64,000 nt of DNA, taken from assembly GCA_937991535.1 (NCBI GenBank), contig CALKHN010000013.1, positions 1 through 64,000 of the forward strand. Direction: 5' to 3'. The position numbers were made by a program, and so were the translations under genes. The DNA is from an uncultured Sphingobacteriales bacterium (GTDB lineage: Bacteria > Bacteroidota > Bacteroidia > Chitinophagales > Chitinophagaceae). Below the pieces are notes generated by a model, which did not search any database, was not told where the DNA came from, and saw only the letters and a list, made by a program, of their open reading frames with translations. This document shows, piece by piece, positions 15,478-24,763 of this stretch (position 1 is its first letter; every line of letters begins with the position of its first letter).

Positions 15478-15510
15478 ATGGTTGCCAACCTTTAGAAGGT
15501 TGGCAACCAT
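15478..15510. repeat. Perfect 15-bp inverted repeat
   Basis: 15478-15492 is the exact reverse complement of 15496-15510, with a TAG spacer. It follows the slipin stop by 2 bases and has no T-run, so as a terminator it would be atypical. It marks the junction to the much more AT-rich gene at 15571. Confidence 0.8.
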
Positions 15511-15570
15511 TCAATAAAATTGTGCACGGATATTAATAGCTTAGATATTTCAAAATAAAACGCTTGCATA

Positions 15571-16767
15571 ATGATTAATATAGAGGATAAGACCCAGAAT
15601 GAAATGGGCGAATTGATTACAATATTTCAAAGTTGTTGTGAATTTCATTTTACAAATAGATTTAATGAGCATAAATTTCTTTTTTTTGACGCGCTTCCCT
15701 TTGACAATTTGGGAACAAAATATAGTACGGAATTAGTTAGCAGAAGATTTAGTTGGAAAGGAACTCCCACTATTGTTAGGAAAATACATAAAGGCATAGA
15801 TGCAAAAGAGGGCGAAGAGGAATATAAATTTGAACAGAAATGTTGCGTAGATTACTCTTTCAAAATAGGTTCAATTATTTGTTCTCTAGTCAATAATAAA
15901 GAGCTGACGTTTATTGCTACTACATTTAGTCCTTTTGGAGTAACGTTTTTCCCCTCATTTCATGAATGTCAAACTCAAGTGTTAGATTATTTAACTGAAA
16001 ATAAGATCGAACTAAAAAAACAACTAAATCTCCTACATATTGACGAACAAGAATATGATAATTCGAATATTGGAGCTGCGTTTTTTACCAATGTAATTAG
16101 GAAGCAGCGAATAAACAAGCAAAGTAACAATGGAATAAGCCATTTAAATTATTATTTTGAAATAGCGAATTGTCATTGGCAAATCGAAGACTGTCTCTTA
16201 AAGGCCGCTTATTATTTTAAATATACAACTGATTTTTTATCAAAGAGAATTGATGAAAACGATGTTACCTTTTTTATGCCAACCATGAACAATTATGATA
16301 ATCAATATCTGCTTTATATAGGGTTCGGCTTTGAAAGAATCTATAGTTTTTGGGACAGAATGGCTATTCTATTGCACAACTTTGAGAATTTAAACCTTAA
16401 ACAAAAAAATCTGTCTTTTGATCGTTATATGCAAGGTTTTAAAAAAACAAATAATTGTAATCTGAATAAAAATTCTCAATATTCCTTATGGCTACAAGAA
16501 TTTTATGAAAAGTCATTTAAGCCAATGATTGAATATCGCCATAGGATTGTGCATTTTCAATTCACTCATGATTGGGCAGGAATATTAACCGCCAAGTTTA
16601 GTAGTATCGCACAAGAAAACATTACAAATAAAAATAGATTAGTAGAATTAAAAAAGGAATTCGAAGGGCTTCTTAAACTTTTACATGATAATTACTTGCG
16701 CTGTAAAGAAGGCTTCGTAAATGTGCTGAAATTAATAGACGAGATACAATTGTCTATATTAACATAA
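15571..16767 (+). CDS. Unknown protein with HEPN-like R-x4-H motif
   Basis: 398 residues, no family recognised with certainty. The C-terminal third is helical, with the motif RHRIVH (about 323-328), the R-x4-6-H signature of HEPN ribonucleases. An upstream helix (FERIYSFWDRMAILL) matches the usual HEPN arrangement, as in the Cthe_2314 type. The N-terminal part is beta-rich with several Cys residues. The gene is clearly more AT-rich than its neighbours and is bounded on the left by a perfect inverted repeat, suggesting separate acquisition. Beside two nucleotidyltransferases it recalls HEPN-MNT toxin-antitoxin pairs. Nuclease activity is inference. Confidence 0.7.
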   Translation: MINIEDKTQNEMGELITIFQSCCEFHFTNRFNEHKFLFFDALPFDNLGTKYSTELVSRRFSWKGTPTIVRKIHKGIDAKEGEEEYKFEQKCCVDYSFKIGSIICSLVNNKELTFIATTFSPFGVTFFPSFHECQTQVLDYLTENKIELKKQLNLLHIDEQEYDNSNIGAAFFTNVIRKQRINKQSNNGISHLNYYFEIANCHWQIEDCLLKAAYYFKYTTDFLSKRIDENDVTFFMPTMNNYDNQYLLYIGFGFERIYSFWDRMAILLHNFENLNLKQKNLSFDRYMQGFKKTNNCNLNKNSQYSLWLQEFYEKSFKPMIEYRHRIVHFQFTHDWAGILTAKFSSIAQENITNKNRLVELKKEFEGLLKLLHDNYLRCKEGFVNVLKLIDEIQLSILT

Positions 16768-16776
16768 TGTGTGCAT

Positions 16777-17535
16777 ATGAAAAATATAATAACAGCATTA
16801 TCTGAAATCGGACAAAAGAAAAACATCAAAATACTTCACGCCTGCGAAACAGGTAGCAGGGCGTGGGGTTTTCCTTCGCCGGATAGCGATTATGATGTGA
16901 GGTTTATTTATATGCATGAGCGGGATTGGTATCTGTCCCTAAGTCAGCGCAAAGACACGATAGAATATATGGATGACGATCTGGACATAACAGGCTGGGA
17001 TCTGAAAAAATGTCTGAATTTGTTAAAGAAATCAAATGTCCCACTGATAGAACGGTTTCAGTCTCCGTTTGAATATTATGCAGTGCCGGGATTTAAGGAC
17101 GAGTTTAAAAAGTTGATAGAAAGTTATTATTCGCCAACGGCGGTTTTCTTTCATCACTATTCATTAGCCCATAAGTTTTGGGAGGACATGATAGGAAAGG
17201 ATGATTTTAAATTGAAAGGCTTTTTTTACCTGGTGCGGTCTTTACTTTCCTGCAACTGGATCATGCATGACAAAACTGTATTGCCCATGCATATAGAAGG
17301 ATTGATGCGGTACTCGGATGAAAAAATCAATACCCCGCTAAGGGAATTGGTGCAATTGAAGTTAGGTGTAGGCGAAAAATATCTTCATAGCAAAGACAGT
17401 GTAATGGAAGTATGGATATTGCAATTATTGGAAAAGCTGGAAATATCAAAACAAAAACTTGGTGTAAACCAAACTGATATGTCGTTATTAAATGAATTCT
17501 TTTTAAAAATGCTGTATGCAAAAGCTGACTATTGA
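16777..17535 (+). CDS. RlaP-type nucleotidyltransferase (Pol-beta superfamily), copy 1
   Basis: 252 residues. The N-terminus holds the nucleotidyltransferase signature GSRAWGFPSPDSDYDVRF (about 29-46), with the GS helix start and D-x-D metal ligands. The rest is helical and resembles COG3541 / PF10127, named RlaP for RNA-ligase-associated polymerase-beta family. I use the ATG at 16777; a GTG at 16771 would add two residues. It starts 9 bases after the HEPN-like gene and overlaps the second copy by 20 bases, so the genes are co-translated. Likely role: adding nucleotides to RNA ends, or nucleotidylating a partner protein. Confidence 0.82.
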   Translation: MKNIITALSEIGQKKNIKILHACETGSRAWGFPSPDSDYDVRFIYMHERDWYLSLSQRKDTIEYMDDDLDITGWDLKKCLNLLKKSNVPLIERFQSPFEYYAVPGFKDEFKKLIESYYSPTAVFFHHYSLAHKFWEDMIGKDDFKLKGFFYLVRSLLSCNWIMHDKTVLPMHIEGLMRYSDEKINTPLRELVQLKLGVGEKYLHSKDSVMEVWILQLLEKLEISKQKLGVNQTDMSLLNEFFLKMLYAKADY

Positions 17536-18595
17536 CTGGATAAAAGATAATGGGTTATTGGTATTTGAAGCCATCACCGGTAGTCGGGCGTATGGGTTGG
17601 ATACTCCAAAATCTGACACAGATATTAGAGGAGTATTTGTATTACCCAAAAATATGTTTTATGGATTGGAATATACCGGGCAGGTTAATAATGCTACCAA
17701 TGATATTGTGTACTATGAATTGAAAAGATTTATAGAGTTGCTTTCAAAAAACAACCCGAATATACTGGAAATGCTGAATACACCAGAAAGCTGCGTATTG
17801 CAAAAACATTCAATAATGGACGGGATGAAGCCTGCACTTTTTCTGTCTAAGCTGTGCAAGAAAACTTTTGCTAACTATGCTTATACACAAATAAAAAAAG
17901 CATATGGATTGGAAAAGAAGATAGTGAATCCTGTGGGCGAAGAAAAAAAATCGGTATTGGATTTTTGTTTTGTGCATGAGGAGAATGAAGCTGTAGGATT
18001 AAAAGAATATATGAAGGAGAAAAATTTACGCCAAGAGAAAATGGGATTGACTGCTATAGCACATATGCGGGATTGCTACAATTTGTTTTATTCGGATGAC
18101 TTGCCATATTCCGGTATAATGAGAAAGGAAGAGTCGAATGAAGTATGCTTGAGCAGTGTACCCAAAAATGAAAAGCCCATAGCTATGCTTTATTTTAACA
18201 AGGATGGCTACTCAGTATACTGTAAGAAATACAAAGAATACTGGGGGTGGGTAGAAAAAAGAAGCGAGGAGCGATATCAAACAACCATGACCCATGGCAA
18301 GAATTATGATTCAAAAAGCATGATGCATGTATTCAGATTATTATTGATGGCAAGGGAAATAGCTACAGAAAGAAGGGTCAATGTTTGGCGGAAAGACAGG
18401 GAATTCCTGTTATCTATAAAAGAAGGAAAATTTGAGTACGATGAATTGTTGCAAAAAGCAGAAGCCTTAAAAGATGAGTTGCCAATCTTATATCAAAATT
18501 CGGATTTGAAAGCAGAACCGGATATTGACGTAATTGATGCCCTATTAATAAAAATGAGAGGAATGTATTACAATGAAGTAAAGGATCATCAGTGA
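17516..18595 (+). CDS. RlaP-type nucleotidyltransferase (Pol-beta superfamily), copy 2
   Basis: 359 residues. The signature GSRAYGLDTPKSDTDIRGVF (about 22-41) gives GS and D-x-D. Downstream features typical of COG3541 include PNILEMLNTPE (about 80-90) and a helical C-terminal region. It is longer than copy 1 and only distantly similar, so the two are paralogues with different tasks rather than a recent duplication. It overlaps copy 1 by 20 bases. RlaP proteins are known neighbours of RNA ligases, and rtcB follows here. Confidence 0.85.
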   Translation: MQKLTIDWIKDNGLLVFEAITGSRAYGLDTPKSDTDIRGVFVLPKNMFYGLEYTGQVNNATNDIVYYELKRFIELLSKNNPNILEMLNTPESCVLQKHSIMDGMKPALFLSKLCKKTFANYAYTQIKKAYGLEKKIVNPVGEEKKSVLDFCFVHEENEAVGLKEYMKEKNLRQEKMGLTAIAHMRDCYNLFYSDDLPYSGIMRKEESNEVCLSSVPKNEKPIAMLYFNKDGYSVYCKKYKEYWGWVEKRSEERYQTTMTHGKNYDSKSMMHVFRLLLMAREIATERRVNVWRKDREFLLSIKEGKFEYDELLQKAEALKDELPILYQNSDLKAEPDIDVIDALLIKMRGMYYNEVKDHQ

Positions 18596-18748
18596 GCCGA
18601 AACCCCGAACGGAGCGTCGCAACAAAAGTACGATCAGTGCTCAAAAGCTGGTACAAAAAATCATAAAGTCACAAAAACTCCGGGCTCACAAAACAGCCCT
18701 TTGTGTTACCCCGTGTTATGTGCCTCCGTGGTTCAAAAAAGAAAAACA

Positions 18749-20188
18749 ATGAGCAAATTAAAAATAACAGGAAAAGAATTACGCGCTACCGGCTACCCGC
18801 AGGGCCCGGTGATCAGCGTGGCAATGAATGTGATGCAGAAACATTACAAGCATCACACAAAAGAGAAAGTGATGGAAATATTGAAGCGTGTATTGGAAAG
18901 CCCGGTACAATATAAAGATGATGTCGTATTGGCAGTGATAGCGGAGCAATTATTGCCCAAAGCGCCAAAAGAGGACGCAACAATTTCATTGAACAACCAG
19001 GGTATTCCGTTCAATGTATTCGGACAGGAACACATTGAAGAAGGCGCCCTGCACCAGATGTATGTCGCGGCTAAATTGCCGGTGGCAGTTGCGGGCGCAT
19101 TGATGCCTGATGCACACAGCGGTTATGGCTTGCCGATAGGCGGTGTTCTGGCAACGGATAACGCCGTGATACCGTATGGCGTGGGAGTGGACATTGGCTG
19201 CCGCATGTGCCTGAGTGTTTTCGATATCAATCCAAAAGAGCTTACGCAGCGGGAAACTTCTTTTGCAAGGGAATTAAATGAAGCCACCCTTTTTGGAAGC
19301 GGCGCACAGTTTGACCGGGCATCAGATCATGAAGTAATGGAACATGCCGCATTTTATGAAATGCCTTTGCTGAAAAGTTTGCACGAACGCGCATGGAAAC
19401 AATTGGGATCTTCCGGAAGTGGCAATCATTTCGTGGAGTTTGGCATAGTGGATATTGCAGAAAAGGATCCGGTACTGGGCATTGAACCCGGAAGTTATGT
19501 GGGATTGTTATCGCATTCCGGTTCCAGGGCGCTGGGTGCTACTATTGCAAATCATTATACTAAAATTGCGATCAGCAAAAGACGTTTACCACAGGATGCA
19601 AAAAATCTGGCGTGGTTGAATATGGATGAAGAAGCAGGAATAGAATACTGGATCGCCATGAACCTGGCGGGTGATTATGCTTCTGCATGTCATCACATTA
19701 TTCACGAAAAAATTTCGAAACAGTTAGGACGTAAACCTCTTAAGAGGATAGAGAATCACCACAACTTTGCATGGAAGGAACAATGGGAAGGTAAGGAGGT
19801 AATTGTACACCGTAAAGGCGCTACACCTGCCGGAAAGGATGTATTGGGCATCATTCCCGGCTCTATGACAGCGGATGGGTATATTGTAAAAGGGAAAGGC
19901 GAACCGGCGGCTGTTAACTCGGCTTCCCACGGCGCAGGAAGGTTGATGAGCCGTACCAGAGCAATGCAGTCCATTACCGAAAATGCATTGAAGCAGGAAC
20001 TGAAAAAGCATAGCGTGAAGCTGATCGGCGGAGGGCTGGATGAAGCGCCTTTCGCCTATAAGGATATTCATGTGGTAATGCAAAGTCAGCGGCAGTTGGT
20101 AGATGTGGTGGGAAGATTCACTCCCAGAATCGTAAAAATGGACGGCGCAAAGCATAAAACATGGGGAAAGAAGACAAGAGAAATGTAG
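18749..20188 (+). CDS. rtcB: RNA-splicing/repair ligase RtcB
   Basis: 479 residues. Conserved blocks are all present: GVDIGCRM with the Mn-binding Asp and Cys, GSGNHFVE with the ligand His, SHSGSR, HHNFAWKE, HRKGATPA, and SHGAGR carrying the His that is guanylylated. RtcB joins 2',3'-cyclic phosphate (or 3'-phosphate) and 5'-OH RNA ends using GTP, the ends made by anticodon nucleases and by tRNA splicing endonucleases. I use the ATG at 18749; the upstream frame would add 16 residues without homology. No rtcA or rtcR is nearby. It closes the locus that begins with the tRNA-like arrays. Confidence 0.96.
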   Translation: MSKLKITGKELRATGYPQGPVISVAMNVMQKHYKHHTKEKVMEILKRVLESPVQYKDDVVLAVIAEQLLPKAPKEDATISLNNQGIPFNVFGQEHIEEGALHQMYVAAKLPVAVAGALMPDAHSGYGLPIGGVLATDNAVIPYGVGVDIGCRMCLSVFDINPKELTQRETSFARELNEATLFGSGAQFDRASDHEVMEHAAFYEMPLLKSLHERAWKQLGSSGSGNHFVEFGIVDIAEKDPVLGIEPGSYVGLLSHSGSRALGATIANHYTKIAISKRRLPQDAKNLAWLNMDEEAGIEYWIAMNLAGDYASACHHIIHEKISKQLGRKPLKRIENHHNFAWKEQWEGKEVIVHRKGATPAGKDVLGIIPGSMTADGYIVKGKGEPAAVNSASHGAGRLMSRTRAMQSITENALKQELKKHSVKLIGGGLDEAPFAYKDIHVVMQSQRQLVDVVGRFTPRIVKMDGAKHKTWGKKTREM

Positions 20189-20387
20189 CAGGGCTGCAAG
20201 CTGAATGGTGTTAAAAACAAGCGCTGTGCATCTCAGTGCCACCGCACCTCCCTGGTTCAACCCAAAAAATAAACCAAATTACAGACACAACCAGGTATAC
20301 TTTCCCGGCAAAAAGAAATGCCCATCAAAAAGTACATTGCGAATAACAATTTGCAACGATTTCACGCATCGCACAAGCAGGCAGCAC

Positions 20388-21284
20388 CTACCTGTGCTGT
20401 TCATAATAATTTACCGGGATAGATGCGCGTAAAAAAATCATTTCATTATCTGTAAGCAATGGCGTATGCGTGGCAGCAACAATATCGTTCAATTGTTCCA
20501 TCGTTCTAACACCAACAATGGCGGCAGTAATGGGCTGTTGCTGCAACGCAAACCGGATGGCAGTTTGGGAAGGATTTCGGTTCATGCCGGAAATAGCGTG
20601 CACAGCAGACTGGGCTTTGTACACTTCATCTTCTGTATAATTTAAGTATGTTTTTGCCGGTTTATTTACCAGCAGTCCCCCGGCAAGGCTTCCCCGCGCC
20701 AGTACAGCTATATCATTCGACTGCAGGAGCGGGAAACAGGTTTCTTCAGGGCGCCGGTCCAATACACTGTATTGCATCATTACGCTGACTATATGAGATC
20801 GCTGTACATATTCCCCGATTACATTAGGACGTATAGACGAAATACCGTAATACCGTATTTTACCTGCTGCCTGTAAGCTTTCAAAAGCTTCTATGGTTTC
20901 GTCTATTGGGTCGCCAATAGTACCTCCGTGCAACTGGTAAAGATCAATATAATCCGTGTTTAACCTTTTTAAACTTTGTTCCACAGCCGAAATAATATAG
21001 TGCTTATAAGGGTTCCATTCCCAACCACTGCCATCGGGCCGCCATTTATTGCCTACCTTGGTGGCTAAAATAACTTTATCTCTTTTTCCCTGCAGGGCTT
21101 TACCAACGGTAGTTTCGTTCAGCCCTTTCTGGTACATATCGGCCGTATCAAAATAATTTAATCCGCCTTCAATTGCACTATGTATGAGGCGTGCGTTGTT
21201 TGTATCGCTATCGGTCAGGGACATACAACCAAAGCCAACCTCGCTTATGGTTAATGACGATTTCCCTAAAAGGTGATAATTCAT
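20388..21284 (-). CDS. Aldo/keto reductase
   Basis: 298 residues, a TIM-barrel NADPH oxidoreductase. Catalytic tetrad residues are visible: Asp and Tyr in YFDTADMYQKG (about 45-52), Lys in LATKVGNKW (about 76) and His in YQLHGG (about 118). The cofactor loop includes the IVGVRT stretch near the C-terminus. The substrate is unknown. It ends about 200 bases from rtcB on the opposite strand and belongs to the flanking chromosome. Confidence 0.92.
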   Translation of the reverse strand: MNYHLLGKSSLTISEVGFGCMSLTDSDTNNARLIHSAIEGGLNYFDTADMYQKGLNETTVGKALQGKRDKVILATKVGNKWRPDGSGWEWNPYKHYIISAVEQSLKRLNTDYIDLYQLHGGTIGDPIDETIEAFESLQAAGKIRYYGISSIRPNVIGEYVQRSHIVSVMMQYSVLDRRPEETCFPLLQSNDIAVLARGSLAGGLLVNKPAKTYLNYTEDEVYKAQSAVHAISGMNRNPSQTAIRFALQQQPITAAIVGVRTMEQLNDIVAATHTPLLTDNEMIFLRASIPVNYYEQHR

Positions 21285-21397
21285 ATCCGTTCTTTTAATT
21301 ATACAAAGTTCAAATTCCTGGACACAAAGGCCAAACAGAATTCCAGAAATACACGGACTGCTATTATTTTGAAATGATTGTAATTAACTTTACCATT

Positions 21398-22681
21398 ATG
21401 CAAATTGACAAACTCTATCAATTGTTTCTTCAATATCCTTCGGTTCAGACAGATACCAGGAAGCTAAAAAAAGATGATATTTTTTTCGCGTTAAAAGGCC
21501 CGAATTTTAATGGCAATCTTTTTGCAAAGCAGGCGCTTGAAAAAGGCGCCGCGTATATAATAGTAGACGAGCCGCCCGGTTTTAAAGATAAAAGGATCAT
21601 ACTTGCGGATGATGTGCTAACTACGCTGCAGCAACTGGCAGGCTACCACCGTGGTCAGTTTGCCATTCCTTTTTTGGCTATTACGGGAAGCAATGGCAAA
21701 ACCACCACTAAAGAACTGGTTCATGCAGTGCTTTCATCCACCTATAAAACTTATACAACCCGGGGAAACCTTAACAACCATATAGGAATACCGCTTACCA
21801 TCCTGGATATTAAGCCTGATGCAGAAATGGGGATCATTGAAATGGGTGCTAACCATCTTAAAGAGATTGAAGGTTACTGCAAATACACCGAACCTACACA
21901 TGGTATTATTACCAATTGCGGAAAAGCGCACCTTGAAGGTTTTGGAAGCATAGAAGGGGTTAGAAAGGCCAAAGGCGAACTGTATGATTACCTGAAACTC
22001 CACGACGGCACAGCCTTCGTAATGTGGGATTATGATTACCTGAGGGAAATGAGCAAAGGCATACCTCACATTTTTACCTATGGAACTTCGGGATCTGAAG
22101 TAGTAGGTGATATATATGCAACAGATCCTTTTTTGGAAGTGGTCTTAATGAAAAAAAACGCAAAGGCTATCATCCGTTCTGCTCTGGTTGGAGATTATAA
22201 CCTTCCAAATATACTTGCTGCCGTAGCTGCAGGCAGATATTTTAATGTTAAGGAAGATAAAATAAAAGCAGCCATTGAAGCATACCATCCATCCAACAGC
22301 AGGTCTCAATTAATACATAAAGGAAATAATAAAATTATTTTAGACGCTTATAATGCCAACCCCAGCAGCATGAAAGCAGCTATAGAAAATTTTGCGGGAA
22401 CCGCAGGCAGCAATAAGATACTTGTATTGGGCGCTATGATGGAATTAGGAAAAGAAAGCATAAAAGAACATGAAGACCTTACGGAACTGCTAAAGCATTA
22501 TTTATGGAAAGAAGTAATATTGGTTGGTGGCGATTTTGCCTTTATCACACATCCTTTCAGGTTTTTTAATACCGCACAGGAAGCAAGAGAGTGGCTCTTG
22601 CAACACCCGGCAGAAAATAGTGTATATCTTGTAAAAGGATCACGCAGCATGCAGATGGAGATCATTGCGGATGCATTATGA
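21398..22681 (+). CDS. murF: UDP-N-acetylmuramoyl-tripeptide--D-alanyl-D-alanine ligase
   Basis: 427 residues from MQIDKLYQLF; the upstream in-frame start adds only eight residues. The N-terminal domain holds DTRKLKKDDIFFALKG (UDP-substrate binding), the central ATPase domain has the P-loop GSNGKTTTKE (about 99-108), and the Mur ligase signature with NHIGIPLT follows. MurF adds D-Ala-D-Ala to the muropeptide in the cytoplasm. Other mur genes are not adjacent here. Confidence 0.95.
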   Translation: MQIDKLYQLFLQYPSVQTDTRKLKKDDIFFALKGPNFNGNLFAKQALEKGAAYIIVDEPPGFKDKRIILADDVLTTLQQLAGYHRGQFAIPFLAITGSNGKTTTKELVHAVLSSTYKTYTTRGNLNNHIGIPLTILDIKPDAEMGIIEMGANHLKEIEGYCKYTEPTHGIITNCGKAHLEGFGSIEGVRKAKGELYDYLKLHDGTAFVMWDYDYLREMSKGIPHIFTYGTSGSEVVGDIYATDPFLEVVLMKKNAKAIIRSALVGDYNLPNILAAVAAGRYFNVKEDKIKAAIEAYHPSNSRSQLIHKGNNKIILDAYNANPSSMKAAIENFAGTAGSNKILVLGAMMELGKESIKEHEDLTELLKHYLWKEVILVGGDFAFITHPFRFFNTAQEAREWLLQHPAENSVYLVKGSRSMQMEIIADAL

Positions 22682-22757
22682 AGCTTATTATTGCACTTTT
22701 CAGATTTTTAATCGCTGATATTTGGCGAAGAATTGAGACCTTTGCAAAAACCCCCGA

Positions 22758-23225
22758 ATGAGCACAGAAGAAAGGAGACCAGGTTATTTTTTATCGGTAT
22801 TGGATAATCGTTGCCCGCGTTGCCGCCGGGGTGTAATTTTTAAAAGCAGTAGCCCGTATAAATTAAAAACGGCTCTTAAAATGCATTCTGCCTGCCCGGT
22901 TTGCGGGCAGCCCACCGAAATTGAAGTAGGCTTTTATTACGGCACTGCTTATGTAAGCTACGGGCTCACTGTAAGTTTTAGTATATTTACTTTTATTGCC
23001 TGGTGGCTGCTCATCGGCTTTTCTGTTCAGGAGGGTGATTTTCGCTTATTATGGTGGGGCATTACCAATGCCGTTTTATTGATTGTGCTGCAGCCCATAT
23101 TCATGCGCCTGTCGCGCAGTCTCTGGCTTTCGTGGTTTGTAAAATATGATCCCAACTGGAAAATTAACCATATTGCAAAAGAAACCGTGGAGCGCATTGT
23201 TCCCGAACAAATGAATAACTGGTAA
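22758..23225 (+). CDS. DUF983 membrane protein
   Basis: 155 residues. N-terminal zinc-ribbon-like Cys pairs (RCPRCRRG and CPVCGQ) are followed by two membrane helices (about 65-90 and 95-115) and a polar tail. This matches the DUF983 family, common in Bacteroidota and alphaproteobacteria and sometimes linked to cytochrome oxidase genes; its function is not established. It follows murF by 76 bases. Confidence 0.88.
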   Translation: MSTEERRPGYFLSVLDNRCPRCRRGVIFKSSSPYKLKTALKMHSACPVCGQPTEIEVGFYYGTAYVSYGLTVSFSIFTFIAWWLLIGFSVQEGDFRLLWWGITNAVLLIVLQPIFMRLSRSLWLSWFVKYDPNWKINHIAKETVERIVPEQMNNW

Positions 23226-23444
23226 AGTTTAAAGGAGTAACCCGTAATAAGCGGCGGATTCATAAAATCAGTCTTTTTTAATTTACATCATATTAATCGT
23301 ATGCGTCTGCCGGCAGTATCATGCCTATCACCGGGAATATAACAACAGTAAACTTATTTCCATTTCTTATATTAGCAATCTATAACGATTGTGTGGCAGC
23401 AGGTGATGAAGCAAATCAAATTCAACAATTCACTTTAATAAATT

Positions 23445-24758
23445 ATGACACTGCTTATTATCGCCGGCTGTATTCTGCTGCTTGTATTGCTTATTACCTG
23501 GGGAAAAACCAATGCCTTCCTGGCTTTTTTAATAGTATCCTTACTTGCCGGGGGGCTGTTGGGCATTCCGCTAAACAAACTGGCAGTAGCCGTAGAAAAA
23601 GGAATGGGCGATACTTTGGGAGCGCTGACCGGGGTAATTATGATGGGGGCTATGCTGGGAAAACTGGTTGCCGAAAGCGGCGCAGCGCAGCAAATCGCTT
23701 CTTCCTTAATGAAAGTTTTTGGCGTAAAGTATATCCAGTGGGCTTTAATGATCACTGGTTTTGTGATAGGCATACCCTTGTTTTATAATGTTGGCTTTGT
23801 ATTAATGGTTCCCCTTATTTTTTCTGTTGCCTACCAGTTCAAATTACCGGCAGTGTATATCGGGTTGCCCATGCTGGCTTCCTTATCGGTTACTCACGGA
23901 TATCTGCCGCCGCACCCTGCACCTGCTGCACTTGTAGCGCAATTCAACGCGAATATGGGATTGACGCTATTGTATGGTATGGCGGTTGCTATCCCTGCCA
24001 TCATTATTGCCGGCCCTCTGTATGCCAAAACGCTAAAAAAGATCGTTTCAGTTCCTTTGCAAACTTTTAAACCTGTTGTACTACCGGAAGAAAGCCTGCC
24101 GGGACTTGCTAATAGCCTTTTGTCTTCTTTATTACCTGTTGTATTACTCATTGCCACAACGATTATACCTTTTGTTTCTCCTTCATCTGAACTGCTGGGC
24201 AACATCTCTGCCTTTTTTGGTAATGCGATGATCGTTATGCTTATAGCCCTTATCGTTGCTACCTTTTCCCTGGGTGTGTCAACAGGTATGCCCATGAAAA
24301 AAATAATGAGTGTATATGAAAGCGCGGTAAAAGATGTGGCCATGATATTGCTGATCATTGCAGGAGCCGGCGCATTCAAAGAAGTACTTACGGCGAGCGG
24401 TGTAAGTAACGAGATCGCGCAGGCGCTGCAACACTGGACATTGCATCCTTTGTTGCTTGCCTGGATTATTGCCGCCATCATACGGGTTTGCATCGGTTCG
24501 GCTACTGTAGCCGGGCTTACCACTGCAGGCATTGTTGCCCCAATTGTTATGCAGGGAGATGTAGATCCCAACCTTATGGTTTTATCTATCGGTGCAGGCA
24601 GTTTAATGTTTTCGCATGTAAACGACGGAGGATTCTGGTTGTTTAAAGAATACTTTAACCTGAGTGTAAAAGATACTATTCGCTCGTGGTCAGTGATGGA
24701 AACAATTGTGGCTATAGTAGGACTTGGCGGGGTAATGCTACTGAGTATGTTTGTGTAG
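23445..24758 (+). CDS. GntP-family gluconate/proton symporter
   Basis: 437 residues with about 12 membrane helices. GntP features include TLGALTGVIMMGAMLGKLVAESG (start of the first repeat), the GIPLFYNVGFVLMVPL motif and the C-terminal block HVNDGGFWLFKEYF. Members carry gluconate or related sugar acids into the cell with protons. No gluconate kinase is adjacent. A second frame reaching back to 23321 overlaps it and is not supported. Confidence 0.93.
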   Translation: MTLLIIAGCILLLVLLITWGKTNAFLAFLIVSLLAGGLLGIPLNKLAVAVEKGMGDTLGALTGVIMMGAMLGKLVAESGAAQQIASSLMKVFGVKYIQWALMITGFVIGIPLFYNVGFVLMVPLIFSVAYQFKLPAVYIGLPMLASLSVTHGYLPPHPAPAALVAQFNANMGLTLLYGMAVAIPAIIIAGPLYAKTLKKIVSVPLQTFKPVVLPEESLPGLANSLLSSLLPVVLLIATTIIPFVSPSSELLGNISAFFGNAMIVMLIALIVATFSLGVSTGMPMKKIMSVYESAVKDVAMILLIIAGAGAFKEVLTASGVSNEIAQALQHWTLHPLLLAWIIAAIIRVCIGSATVAGLTTAGIVAPIVMQGDVDPNLMVLSIGAGSLMFSHVNDGGFWLFKEYFNLSVKDTIRSWSVMETIVAIVGLGGVMLLSMFV

Positions 24759-24763
24759 AAAGG

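Noticed and set aside
23321..23788. A 155-codon frame overlapping the start of the gluconate symporter
   Set aside because: It overlaps the clearly recognisable GntP gene in another frame, and its second half is Arg/Gly-rich out-of-frame translation.
23894..24571. A 225-codon antisense frame inside the gluconate symporter gene
   Set aside because: Shadow of the membrane-protein gene on +; no family features.
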